From: JAOTVV01 sp039591075
Lineage (GTDB): Bacteria; Gemmatimonadota; Gemmatimonadetes; Gemmatimonadales; GWC2-71-9
Direction: 5' to 3'
DNA length: 64,000 bases
Assembly: GCA_039591075.1 (NCBI GenBank)
Contig: JBDHEI010000004.1
Span: 124,001-188,000, forward strand
A program made the translations under genes and the position numbers. Positions 1 through 8,488 of the stretch are shown here, one piece after another; within the stretch, counting starts at the first letter, position 1; each line of letters opens with the position of its first letter. The notes below the pieces were generated by a model. The model was not told the origin of the DNA and made no database searches. It was given only the letters and a program-made list of their open reading frames with translations.

Positions 1-1253
1 TCCTTCGCTGCACCCGCCACTCCCCAGCGATAGCCGATGAACACCGCCAAGAGCAACGAACCGACAGAGAGCGAGTAGTTGCCGAATACGATGTTCATGA
101 GCGTGAGGAAGTCGACGTTCGCTCCAGGAACGCTGCTGAACAGGCCCACGGCGCCGAAGGCGAGGGCCGAAGGGACACCGAGCAGCGCGGTACCAAGTGT
201 CGTGACCAGGACGGCTTTACCGCGCGACCACTTCCACTCGTCGATCAAGTACGAAACGGGGACCTCGAGCAGCGAGATCGTGGATGTCAGTGCGGCGATG
301 GTGAGCAACAGGAAGAACGCCGAGCCGAACAACTGCCCGCCAGGCAGGGTGGCGAAGAGCGGCGGCAGCACCTGAAATACCAGGCCGACCCCGGATGCAG
401 GATCGAGCCCGGCATGGAACAGCGCTGGAAAGATGATGAGACCCGCTAGCAGGGCGATCATCGTGTCGAACAGACAGACGATCCCCGCCGACGCGACGAG
501 ATCCTCACGTTTCCGGATGTAGCTGCCGTAGGTGATCATCGCGCCCATGCCGAGGCTCAGTGAGAAGAAGGCCTGGCCAAGCGCCGTTGGAAAGGTCTGG
601 GCCCGGAGCTTGGAAAAATCGGGCGCGAGATAGAACTCGAGTCCCTCGCGGGCACCCGAGAGCGTCACTGAGCGAAACGCCAACACCGCCAGCAAGAAGA
701 ACAGCATCGGCATCAAGATCTTCGACATCAACTCGATGCCGCGGGACACGCCACGCCACACGATGAGGGCCGTCAGCACCAGGAAGGCGACGAGCAGGCC
801 GCTGCTCACCATCCAGTTGGACACGAAGTCGCCGAACACCGCCGCAGATTCCTGCGCGACGATGGTGTTGAAGCCACCGCTCACCGATTTGAGGAAATAT
901 CCGAATGTCCAGCCGGCGATGACGCCATAGAACGAGAGGATCCCCACGCCCGTGATTACCCCGAGCAGGCCGACGAACCGCCACAGTGTCCCCGGCGCCA
1001 CCACGGCAAAGGCACCGACGGGGTTCCGCGCGGTCCGACGCCCGAGCGCTAGCTCCCCGAGCATGACCGGCGCTCCGATCAGGAAGACGAACCCTAGGTA
1101 GATGAGCACGAAGACAGCGCCACCGTTTTCGCCGACCACGTATGGGAAGCGCCAGATGTTGCCGAGACCGATCGCCGAACCGGCGGCTGCGAGAACGAAG
1201 CCGACCCGGGAACCCCACACGCCACGGGCGGGGGAGGCTGGGGCATCGGGCAT
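1..1253 (-). CDS. Sodium-dependent transporter, SNF (neurotransmitter:sodium symporter) family, C-terminus cut by window edge
   Basis: Inner-membrane symporter expected to take up an amino acid or related solute with Na+. The first 417 residues are visible and run off the left edge. Residues 29-38 read GLGNIWRFPY, the hallmark of TM1 that forms the sodium and substrate site, and many further hydrophobic segments follow. The ATG at 1253 was chosen because AGGAGAT lies 5 nt upstream and the SNF homology begins right after it; a long competing frame on the same strand (505-1551) is an arginine-rich shadow. A TetR-family gene sits upstream in the same orientation and may control it. The substrate cannot be read from the sequence. 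Confidence 0.93.
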   Translation of the reverse strand, partial: MPDAPASPARGVWGSRVGFVLAAAGSAIGLGNIWRFPYVVGENGGAVFVLIYLGFVFLIGAPVMLGELALGRRTARNPVGAFAVVAPGTLWRFVGLLGVITGVGILSFYGVIAGWTFGYFLKSVSGGFNTIVAQESAAVFGDFVSNWMVSSGLLVAFLVLTALIVWRGVSRGIELMSKILMPMLFFLLAVLAFRSVTLSGAREGLEFYLAPDFSKLRAQTFPTALGQAFFSLSLGMGAMITYGSYIRKREDLVASAGIVCLFDTMIALLAGLIIFPALFHAGLDPASGVGLVFQVLPPLFATLPGGQLFGSAFFLLLTIAALTSTISLLEVPVSYLIDEWKWSRGKAVLVTTLGTALLGVPSALAFGAVGLFSSVPGANVDFLTLMNIVFGNYSLSVGSLLLAVFIGYRWGVAGAAK

Positions 1254-1333
1254 CAGGATCTCCTGCGTCGAGAGGTCGTGAAAGGATACGTGTCCGAGTC
1301 GGGATGTCCAGACTGGGTGGTGGTTGGGTCAGG

Positions 1334-1954
1334 TCACGCGTCCGGGGGACTCCCCTCGTCGGTGTGGATCGCACGCCACGCAGCCCGCCGTGCGAGCTGC
1401 GTGACCGGGTCGCGCGCGCTCCACGTCTTGTCACAGATTCGTTCGAGGGGGAGGCCGATGATGGTGATCCAGAGATCGGTCCAGAGATCCACCGACCCCG
1501 GGCGGATCTCGCCGGACGACTTTCCCTCCACCAGGATCCGACCGAGGGCAACTCGCAGCTCTGCCGCTAGATCCCGGCTTTTCGGATCGAGCAGGCCGGG
1601 GAACCGAGCGAAGAAGACGAGCCTGACAGGGGCAGGATCGTGACCGGCCACATCACACCACGTGCCAGCGACATGCTCGAGCCGGTCACGGCATGAGCCG
1701 GTGGCCGCGGTGATCGGGGCGAGCAACAGGCGGAGGGCCGCACGGTACAACTCGTTCAGCAGCACCTGCTTGCTTTCGAAGTGCCGATAGATGGATCCCT
1801 CCGCAACGCCCGCGGCCGCTGCAATCTGCGGGGTCGTGGTGGTGTGGTACCCATGGGTCGTGAAGAGATCGATGGCGGCGCGCACGATGCGGTCGCGAGT
1901 TGACTGAGAGCTGCGACGGCGGGTCGAAGGCTGGGCAGGAGGGTGGGTGGCCAT
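1334..1954 (-). CDS. TetR/AcrR-family transcriptional regulator
   Basis: Cytoplasmic repressor-type protein of 206 aa, normal for the family. Residues about 20-65 form the TetR helix-turn-helix, with the typical pattern of a helix ending GYHTTTTPQIA, then AGVAEGSIYRHFESK. The C-terminal two thirds is the variable ligand-binding and dimerisation part. The frame is open further upstream to 2368, but that stretch is low-complexity and crosses the divergent gene, so the ATG at 1954 was chosen. It lies just upstream of the SNF transporter on the same strand and may regulate it. The ligand is unknown. Confidence 0.9.
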   Translation of the reverse strand: MATHPPAQPSTRRRSSQSTRDRIVRAAIDLFTTHGYHTTTTPQIAAAAGVAEGSIYRHFESKQVLLNELYRAALRLLLAPITAATGSCRDRLEHVAGTWCDVAGHDPAPVRLVFFARFPGLLDPKSRDLAAELRVALGRILVEGKSSGEIRPGSVDLWTDLWITIIGLPLERICDKTWSARDPVTQLARRAAWRAIHTDEGSPPDA

Positions 1955-2093
1955 CGCCCTAGGGTAGCACTGGGGGGTGCGGCTGCCAAGCTGTGCGTCA
2001 GGGTGCCGTGTTGGATGCGGATTCGGTAGCTTGGCAACTCGGGGGGCTCGTCCGGTGCTCCACCGTGTGGCGTACCGGAAAGGAGCGTGCGGG

Positions 2094-2624
2094 GTGAAGG
2101 TATCGAGCAAGCGACAGCTGGTGCAAAGTTGGGAGGAGGGGGTGCCGTATGCTGATTTTCGGGCAACGGTCGACGTCCTCCGCGCGCTGTGGGAGGGTGT
2201 GTATCGTACGGCGCGGATTCCCCCATGGGCGGTGGAGCGAGCCGGCGTTCGCGGGGAGGGAGTTTCGCTCCTCGCCATCTCGGAAGACTGGTGCTGGGAT
2301 GCCGCGAACGTCCTACCGGTGCTCGCCAAGCTCGGTGACGAGACGGAGCTGTTCCCCCTGCGCCTCATCTCGCGCGACGCGAACCCCGACGTGATGGATC
2401 GCTATCTCACACGCGGAACCCGATCGATCCCTATCGTGATCGCGCTCGATCGGGACTTCCGGGAGGTCGGCTACTGGGGCCCGCGGCCAGCCGCCCTCCA
2501 GGTCTGGGCACTGGAGAACAGGGCCCGTCTGCCGAAGAGCCAATTCTACGGCCACATGCGACGCTGGCACGCGCAAGACCGCGGTGAGTCGGTGCTTCGG
2601 GAAGTGCTGGCGCTCCTCGACTGA
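2094..2624 (+). CDS. Thioredoxin-family protein with single-cysteine WCWD motif
   Basis: A 176-aa protein with the thioredoxin-like fold (Thioredoxin_9 type). Residues 66-69 are WCWD, at the place of the thioredoxin WCxxC, but the second cysteine is missing, so a standard dithiol exchange is unlikely. A cis-proline-like segment (TRSIPIVIALD) follows about 40 residues later. The GTG at 2094 was preferred over the earlier start at 1977 because AAAGGAG lies about 9 nt upstream and the extra N-terminus looks non-coding. It ends 10 nt from the convergent lysine transaminase gene. No signal peptide; likely cytoplasmic. Exact role unknown. Confidence 0.8.
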   Translation: MKVSSKRQLVQSWEEGVPYADFRATVDVLRALWEGVYRTARIPPWAVERAGVRGEGVSLLAISEDWCWDAANVLPVLAKLGDETELFPLRLISRDANPDVMDRYLTRGTRSIPIVIALDRDFREVGYWGPRPAALQVWALENRARLPKSQFYGHMRRWHAQDRGESVLREVLALLD

Positions 2625-2634
2625 CCGCGGCGGT

Positions 2635-3945
2635 TCAGACCGCCTTCAAGACACTCTGCAGTATCGACGTCGCACGCTCCACGTTGGCCTCACTGAACAC
2701 CAGCGCCGGGCGGAACCGGATGGATCGGGGTCCGCAGGCGAGTGTCGCAAACCCGGCATCCCAACAGGCCTGGCGCACCCTCTTCCGGGTGTCGGTGTCT
2801 GGCAGGTCGAACGCCAGCAGCAGGCCCTTCCCCCGGGCGTTCGTGACGACGGGGAATCGGGCCTGGAGCCGTTCAAGCTCGCTCTTGAACTGGGCGCCGA
2901 CGCGCGCGGCATTGGCCACGAGATCGTCTTCGTGGATGATCTGCAGGTACCGGGCGCACCGGACCATGTCCACCAAGTTGCCGCCCCAGGTGGAGTTGAT
3001 GCGCGACGAGACGTGGAACACGTTGCGCTCGACGTCGTCGATTCTGGACGTCGACATGACGCCGCACACCTGGGTCTTCTTGCCGAACGCCACCAGATCC
3101 GGCGTGACACCGAGATCCTGGAACGCCCACATGGAACCCGTAATCCCCATGCCGGTCTGGACTTCGTCGAAGATCAGGAGCGCGTCACGCTCATCGGCGA
3201 TGGCGCGCAACTGGCGGAAGAACTCCGGTCTGAGGTGATTGTCGCCACCCTCGCACTGAATCGGCTCGATCAGGATGGCCGCGATACCGTGCGGATCCCG
3301 CTGGAACGCCGACTCGATTTCGCGTACGGCGGCCTGCTCCGCGGCCGCGACCTGTGCCACGTCGATGGGGAAGTGGATCGTCGGATTGGAAATCCTGGGC
3401 CATGCGAACTTCGGGAAATCGGCGGTCTTCAGCGGGTCGGTATTGGTCACGGAGAGGGTGTAGCCGCTCCGTCCGTGGAACGCATCCCGGAAATGGAGGA
3501 TCTTGTCCGCACCACCCTCGACGCCGCGTGCGCGGTTCTTCTGTGCCTTCCAGTCGAACGCGGCCTTCATGGCGTTTTCGACGGCCAACGCGCCGCCGGC
3601 GATGAAGAAAAGATGGCGGAAGTCGTCGGGCACGGCGACGTCGCGAAACGTCTTCACGAACCCGGCGTACTCCCGCGAGTACACGTCGCTGTTCGCCGGA
3701 TTGGCGAGCGCCGCCTGGAGGAGGGACTCGCGAAAGCCCGCATCGCTGAGCTTTGGGTGGTTATGTCCCAACGGCAGGGTGGCGAAGTACGTGTAGCAAT
3801 CCAGGTATTCCTTGCCGGTGAGCGCATCGACCATCCTCGACCCGTGGGACTTCTCGAGGTCGATCACGATGTGGAAGCCGTCGACGAGGATATTCTCGCG
3901 GAGGATCCCGAACACCTGATCGGCGGGAACGGTGACTTGAGCCAT
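2635..3945 (-). CDS. lat: L-lysine 6-transaminase (lysine epsilon-aminotransferase)
   Basis: PLP enzyme that moves the epsilon amino group of L-lysine to 2-oxoglutarate, giving 2-aminoadipate semialdehyde, the first step of one lysine catabolic route. 436 aa, the usual size. It has the class III aminotransferase layout: FDEVQTGMG with the PLP-ring aspartate, then FGKKTQ with the Schiff-base lysine near residue 290. The DNPHLR-like segment (EGGDNHLRPEFF) and the INSTWGGNL segment are typical of lysine transaminases. The ATG at 3945 has AGGAGAG upstream. The gene stands alone after a 120-nt leader. A 524-aa antisense frame across it is a shadow. Confidence 0.93.
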   Translation of the reverse strand: MAQVTVPADQVFGILRENILVDGFHIVIDLEKSHGSRMVDALTGKEYLDCYTYFATLPLGHNHPKLSDAGFRESLLQAALANPANSDVYSREYAGFVKTFRDVAVPDDFRHLFFIAGGALAVENAMKAAFDWKAQKNRARGVEGGADKILHFRDAFHGRSGYTLSVTNTDPLKTADFPKFAWPRISNPTIHFPIDVAQVAAAEQAAVREIESAFQRDPHGIAAILIEPIQCEGGDNHLRPEFFRQLRAIADERDALLIFDEVQTGMGITGSMWAFQDLGVTPDLVAFGKKTQVCGVMSTSRIDDVERNVFHVSSRINSTWGGNLVDMVRCARYLQIIHEDDLVANAARVGAQFKSELERLQARFPVVTNARGKGLLLAFDLPDTDTRKRVRQACWDAGFATLACGPRSIRFRPALVFSEANVERATSILQSVLKAV

Positions 3946-4065
3946 GAGTACTCTCCTGAACCGCCTTGGAGCTGGCAGGGCTGGGCTGCCAGCGAGGATT
4001 ACGTCCGGAACACGAAGTGGCTCATGGTGACGCTGTCGCCGGACCGGCGGCGTCGCCGGGCAAGC

Positions 4066-4221
4066 CTAGCGACGGTTGGGCGGCGCGAAGATGCCCGGGC
4101 GGGCGTTCTCCGGGAGGAGATGAACCAGGAGGGTGTTTGGAGGCATACCGTAATCTAACAGCACCGAGAGGCGGGCTCGACGCACGTCGGGGGAATCTCG
4201 GCCGGTAAGGTCGGGCTTCAC
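4066..4221 (-). CDS. Possible small protein (51 aa) directly downstream of the BamA-like gene
   Basis: An open frame starts with GTG one base after the TGA of the BamA-like gene and runs 51 codons, ending in PGIFAPPNRR. Third codon positions are mostly G or C, as in neighbouring genes, and the position suggests translational coupling. I recognise no domain and see no signal peptide or membrane segment. It could equally be chance; the rest of the gap up to the lysine transaminase start (3946-4065) holds only a leader in which I see nothing firm. Confidence 0.3.
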   Translation of the reverse strand: MKPDLTGRDSPDVRRARLSVLLDYGMPPNTLLVHLLPENARPGIFAPPNRR

Positions 4222-4222
4222 G

Positions 4223-5404
4223 TCAAAAGGGCCAGCGCGTGTGGAAGAACCACACGATGCCGTCCGGGCCTATCCCGGCAGTCGTTCCCAGAATGCCGGT
4301 CCGAAAGAACTGTGCGACGAGCCCTACGCCTCCACCGACCATCAGGTCCTTGGTAGTCACGCTGAACTCACCGGCGGGAAACACACGGGCGGCATCGAGG
4401 AACCCGACGGCGGTCACGCGAAACAGCGTCGGGAAGGCAAAGAAGTCATACCGCACGTCGAGATTGGCCAGGAGCTTATCCGCGTCCAACAGCCGTCGGG
4501 CCGGGATGGCCCGGTGTGATTCCGCACTGCCGATACCTCTGAACGGACGGTCGCTGGACTCGATCAAGGCGTAGGAGCCGAGCTGTGGGGTGCCGCTCAT
4601 CGTTTGGCCCAGGACCCGGGCGGCAATCGTCAGATTCGGGAATGCTGGCAGATAGCCTGTGGCCGACACCGTGGTGCGGGTGTAGCTCATTGCGGAAATG
4701 ACGCCGGAGTCGGCGATACCCACGATCGCCTCGATCAAGAAGCCCCGAGTCGGAGCCGGCTCATCGTTGCGTGTATCGAAGACGAGCCCGATCCGTGCCG
4801 ACGCATCGGCCGTTCCCTGCCCGATAGAAGGATCAGCCCCGGCGGCGAGATCCTGCGCCAACTGACTGGGACCGGACAGGGTGTCGATCCGCCATCGTTC
4901 GAGGTGGAGACCTGCCAAAACACGGAGCGGCCCGACGATGCCGCGCTGGACTTCACTCCGCGCGATCCATCGGGTGTTGTTAGAGCGATAGAAATGGGGA
5001 GCGGCGTCGGTTTCGTTCGCGTCGTCGTAGACGCTGGCGTTGCCGATCCCGAAGTAGCGCGCGCGCGCGTCGCGTCTGCCCTCCAGGGTCACAACGTAGC
5101 GCCATTCGTGGACCCATTTGGGGGCTCGGAACGCGAGCTCGAGCCGCTTGGAGCCGGAGGTCGAGATGTGGCCGTCCAGCGAAACCATCGCCCGATACGG
5201 CTCGGGCGCCTCCCACTCGCCGTATCCGAGCTGATTGATCTGCGCATGGAAGAGTCCGGTGGAGAGGCCTTCGGTCGGACCCCAGGTGATCCACGGGAAC
5301 GAGAGATTCGTCCAGTCGCGCCCGAAGGTCGGCACGTCTGGGATCTGCGCCACACCCGGAGATGCGACGAGGGCCACGAGCGCAAAGACGACGGTCGGCC
5401 TCAC
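4223..5404 (-). CDS. BamA/Omp85-like outer-membrane surface-antigen protein
   Basis: Predicted outer-membrane beta-barrel of 393 aa. A signal peptide is visible at the start (hydrophobic stretch ending VASPGVAQ). The rest shows alternating strands, including GLVFDTRNDEPAPTRGF, the conserved strand pattern of bacterial surface-antigen (Omp85 C-terminal) domains, and the last residues HTRWPF end in phenylalanine as barrel proteins do. No POTRA domains are evident, so it is barrel only. The GTG at 5404 overlaps the TGA of the upstream asparaginase-like gene as GTGA, which fits a two-gene operon. The transported or anchored partner is unknown. Confidence 0.8.
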   Translation of the reverse strand: MRPTVVFALVALVASPGVAQIPDVPTFGRDWTNLSFPWITWGPTEGLSTGLFHAQINQLGYGEWEAPEPYRAMVSLDGHISTSGSKRLELAFRAPKWVHEWRYVVTLEGRRDARARYFGIGNASVYDDANETDAAPHFYRSNNTRWIARSEVQRGIVGPLRVLAGLHLERWRIDTLSGPSQLAQDLAAGADPSIGQGTADASARIGLVFDTRNDEPAPTRGFLIEAIVGIADSGVISAMSYTRTTVSATGYLPAFPNLTIAARVLGQTMSGTPQLGSYALIESSDRPFRGIGSAESHRAIPARRLLDADKLLANLDVRYDFFAFPTLFRVTAVGFLDAARVFPAGEFSVTTKDLMVGGGVGLVAQFFRTGILGTTAGIGPDGIVWFFHTRWPF

Positions 5405-6450
5405 CGCTCCCGCTCGAACAGGTAGGCAGCGTCGTGATGCTTGGCTTCCCTGCCGTCCCACGCGGCGTACCGTGCGCCGGCGAACATGGATGCGCCGCCG
5501 AACTCACCCTTTTTGTTCACCGCATAGAAGTTGAGACCGAAGCGCGGTCGCCCGCGCTCATCGAGGAGCCGCGCCTCGGTTGTGGCGACCACCCGGCGCA
5601 GGGTCTCGAGCGCTGCGTCGGACGGACGCATGCCGCGTCGCAGGAATTCGACCGTGAGAAATGCTCCGCACGCCTTGATGCACGCCTCACCCCGACCGGT
5701 GGATCCGGCTGCGCCGACATCGTTGTCGGTGTACTGCCCGGCTCCAATGATGGGCGAGTCGCCGACTCGCCCCGGGATCTTCCAGGACAGCCCGCTTGTC
5801 GTGGTGACCGACGAGACATCCCCGCTGGCATTCACGGCATTGATGTTGATGGTGCCGTGTTCCTCACGCGACAACTGTTCGTCATCCGGCACCTCGAGCC
5901 AATTGTCGTTGGGACCGCGACGTGCCCGCCAGCGGAGCCAGGCTTCCCGGGCGCGGTCCGTCAGGAGGTCTTCCTCCTGGAAGCCGTAGGAGAGCGCGAA
6001 GCGTTTTGCGCCGGGCCCCACCAGGAGAACGTGGTCGGTGTACAGCAGCACGTACTTCGCCACCACGCTCGGCGTCTTGATACCTTCGAGCGAGGCCACC
6101 GCGCCGGCCCGGCGGGTCGGTCCGTGCATGCACGAGGAGTCGAGCTGAACGATGCCTTCCTCGTTCGGCAGGCCTCCGTAGCCGACGGACGTGTCGTCCG
6201 GGTCCAGTTCCTGGATTTTGACTCCCTCGATGGCTGCATCGAGGGTATCCATACCCTGGACGAGCAGCTCTCCCGCCCGTTGCACACCGCGCAGGCCGTT
6301 CGCAGAGGCCACGACCACGTTCATGGCCGCAGGTCGGATGTGAATCGCGGGAGCCGATCGAGTGGCCAGGACGCCCGGTCCCAAGGCGACCCCAGCCGTG
6401 AGTCCCGAGGCGGCTCCGAGGAATTCCCGGCGCGAGTACGAGTCGGACAC
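5401..6450 (-). CDS. Tat-exported N4-(beta-N-acetylglucosaminyl)-L-asparaginase-like Ntn hydrolase
   Basis: A 349-aa member of the glycosylasparaginase/plant-type asparaginase family, which cleave the amide bond of asparagine-linked sugars or beta-aspartyl peptides after self-cleavage. The N-terminus carries a Tat signal: SRREFLGAAS followed by a hydrophobic stretch. The autocatalytic threonine is expected in EEHGTININAV, and the GDSPIIGAGQYTDN segment and the later GRGEACI segment are family-conserved. The GTG at 6450 was chosen for the GGAGGAGG 7 nt upstream and because it starts just before the twin arginine. It is translationally coupled to the BamA-like gene. Periplasmic or secreted location is inferred. 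Confidence 0.9.
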   Translation of the reverse strand: MSDSYSRREFLGAASGLTAGVALGPGVLATRSAPAIHIRPAAMNVVVASANGLRGVQRAGELLVQGMDTLDAAIEGVKIQELDPDDTSVGYGGLPNEEGIVQLDSSCMHGPTRRAGAVASLEGIKTPSVVAKYVLLYTDHVLLVGPGAKRFALSYGFQEEDLLTDRAREAWLRWRARRGPNDNWLEVPDDEQLSREEHGTININAVNASGDVSSVTTTSGLSWKIPGRVGDSPIIGAGQYTDNDVGAAGSTGRGEACIKACGAFLTVEFLRRGMRPSDAALETLRRVVATTEARLLDERGRPRFGLNFYAVNKKGEFGGASMFAGARYAAWDGREAKHHDAAYLFERER

Positions 6451-6632
6451 GATCAGACCTCCTCCGGAGGAGAAACCCCATCTGCGGGCATCGCGAAATA
6501 ACCCCGCGCGCTCCGGGACTGTCAACTTGCCTGGGATCCATGGGCGCCATACGTTCTGGCCGGGACAGTGGCCGTCGCGGGATGGGGTGGCAGGGGAGCC
6601 CGGACTTCAGCTCCGTGAGGTGGGGACAGGCT

Positions 6633-7343
6633 GTGGTATCCGTAGTGCTACCGGTGCACAACGAGCAACCGAATCTCGGGCCGCTCTTTGAAGAAATCGC
6701 GTCGGCACTCGGCGGGGTTTCCCACGAGGTCATCGCGGTCGACGACGGGTCGACCGACGGGTCCGATGCCGAGCTGGGCCGACTGAAAGATCGGTTTCCC
6801 GCGCTCCGTGTGATCACGCTGGAGCGTCGCGGCGGCCAGAGTGCCGCTCTCGCGGTGGGGCTCGACGCCGCACGAGGGGAGATCGTGGTCACGCTGGATG
6901 CCGACGGGCAGAACGACCCGGCCGACATCATGCCGCTGCTGGGGGCTCTGCAGGAGCAACCCTCTTTGGCGGCTGCGGTCGGGTATCGCAACCGCCGGGC
7001 CGACTCCTGGTGGAAGCGGGCCCAGAGCCGGGTGGCCAACGCCGTGCGAAACTGGATCACGCGGGACGGCATGCGGGATACTGGGTGCGCCCTCAAGGTC
7101 GTCCGTCGGTCGGCGTTGGCACGGATCCCGCGCTTCGACGGACTCCACCGGTTCATCCCGGCGCTCCTGCAGGCTCAGGGAGGGCGTGTGGCCCAGATGC
7201 CGGTCGCGCATCGGCCGCGCCGCGCGGGACGAAGCAAGTACGGGATGCGGGACCGCGCGCTGCGGGGTTTGGTAGACGCGTTCGCTGTGCGGTGGTACCG
7301 GCGCCGAGCGCTTCGGTATGTCATCAAGGAGGACACCGGCTGA
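6633..7343 (+). CDS. Glycosyltransferase family 2, dolichyl/polyprenyl-phosphate sugar synthase type
   Basis: A 236-aa GT-A enzyme expected to move a sugar from a nucleotide sugar to a lipid phosphate. It starts SVVLPVHNEQPNL, has VDDGSTDGS at about residue 37, TLDADGQNDP (the DxD-like metal site) near residue 85, and ends in a short arginine-rich tail without the two membrane helices some relatives carry. The start is uncertain: GTG at 6633 puts the family motif at the N-terminus and has GAGGT 11 nt upstream; GTG 6615 and ATG 6582 are also in frame. It is the first gene of a tight operon; only 1 nt separates it from the NAD-salvage gene. Confidence 0.85.
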   Translation: MVSVVLPVHNEQPNLGPLFEEIASALGGVSHEVIAVDDGSTDGSDAELGRLKDRFPALRVITLERRGGQSAALAVGLDAARGEIVVTLDADGQNDPADIMPLLGALQEQPSLAAAVGYRNRRADSWWKRAQSRVANAVRNWITRDGMRDTGCALKVVRRSALARIPRFDGLHRFIPALLQAQGGRVAQMPVAHRPRRAGRSKYGMRDRALRGLVDAFAVRWYRRRALRYVIKEDTG

Positions 7344-7344
7344 G

Positions 7345-8409
7345 ATGCCGCGTCGCAAACGACTCGATCCATCGATATTTCAGCTGCCGGTCGAGAAGAT
7401 GAGGGCCGGCTACTACTCGGACAAGTACTTCGTGCGGTCCCGAGAGATCGTGCTGGCTGACCACAACCGCCCGCGGGTCTTGATGCAGGTGTTCACCAAG
7501 GCACACGCGTTTCTGGGTGGGGTGGATGAGGCCATCGCGATTCTCAAGTTGTGTTCTCATTCCTGGGGCGATCTCACGTTGCATGCCCTGTACGATGGGG
7601 ACGAAATCGCTCCGTGGGAGACGGTGATGACCATCGAGGGGCCGTACGACGCCTTTGCGCACCTCGAGACACTCTACGTTGGGGTCCTGGCTCGGCGGAC
7701 CCGCGTCGGCACCAATACGCGGCTCGTGGTGGAGGCCGCGAAACCCAAGGACATCATGTTCTTTCCGGCCCGCCACGACCACTGGCTGGTTCAGACCGGT
7801 GACGGCTACGCAGCGCACATCGCGGGTGCCATCGGTGTGTCCACCGACGCACAGGCGTCATGGTGGGGCAGCGAAGGTATCGGAACCGTTCCGCACGCCA
7901 TGATCGCTGCCTATGGCGGCGACACGGTACTGGCCGCAAAGAAGTTCGTGCAGTACATGCCGTCGGATGTGAAACTCGCGTGTCTGGTGGATTTCCAGAA
8001 CGACAGCGTGCGCACCGCCGTCGACGTGGCGAAAGCGCTCGGCACGCACCTGTACGGCGTGCGCCTCGATACGTCCGGGACCATCGTCGATCGCTCTGTG
8101 ATTCCACAGATGGGGCATTTCGACCCTCGAGGGGTGAATCCCCAACTCGTGTGGAACGTCCGGCAGGCACTCGACGCAGAGGGATTCTCCCACGTGAAGA
8201 TCGTCGTGTCCGGCGGGTTCACCGTGGAGAAGATCCGGGCGTTCGAAGAGGCCGGTGTGCCGGTCGATGCTTACGGTGTGGGGTCGTCGTTGTTCCGCGG
8301 TCAAGGACGCTACGATTTCACCGCAGATGTGGTGCTAGTCGACGGCAAGCCCTGTGCGAAGACGGGGAGGGAACATCGACCGAACCCTCGCCTCGAACGC
8401 GTCGACTAG
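7345..8409 (+). CDS. pncB: Nicotinate phosphoribosyltransferase
   Basis: Makes nicotinate mononucleotide from nicotinate and PRPP in the Preiss-Handler NAD salvage route. 354 aa, cytoplasmic. Visible signatures include AGYYSDKYF at residues 21-29, LYVGVLARRTRVGTNT, the histidine-bearing FFPARHDHW segment, the GVRLDTSG motif and the phosphate-binding VSGGFTVEKI, ending with GVGSSLFRG. AAGGAGG lies 12 nt upstream of the ATG. The next gene is an isochorismatase-fold hydrolase, which supports a salvage pathway from nicotinamide through nicotinate. Confidence 0.93.
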   Translation: MPRRKRLDPSIFQLPVEKMRAGYYSDKYFVRSREIVLADHNRPRVLMQVFTKAHAFLGGVDEAIAILKLCSHSWGDLTLHALYDGDEIAPWETVMTIEGPYDAFAHLETLYVGVLARRTRVGTNTRLVVEAAKPKDIMFFPARHDHWLVQTGDGYAAHIAGAIGVSTDAQASWWGSEGIGTVPHAMIAAYGGDTVLAAKKFVQYMPSDVKLACLVDFQNDSVRTAVDVAKALGTHLYGVRLDTSGTIVDRSVIPQMGHFDPRGVNPQLVWNVRQALDAEGFSHVKIVVSGGFTVEKIRAFEEAGVPVDAYGVGSSLFRGQGRYDFTADVVLVDGKPCAKTGREHRPNPRLERVD

Positions 8410-8488
8410 GATTTCCCAGGACGCACCCCGCCAGCATCCGATTAGTTTACCCCCTGGAGCGGATCGACTGTCTCACACGAGGGCGCGG

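Noticed and set aside
505..1551. 348-aa minus-strand frame with start outside the transporter
   Set aside because: Arginine-rich, wrong frame over the SNF transporter, which reads cleanly in the adjacent frame.
2584..4158. 524-aa plus-strand open frame
   Set aside because: It is antisense to the lysine transaminase and has no domain of its own; high GC opens such shadow frames.
4604..5425. 273-aa plus-strand frame across the BamA-like gene
   Set aside because: Charged, low-complexity shadow of the minus-strand gene.
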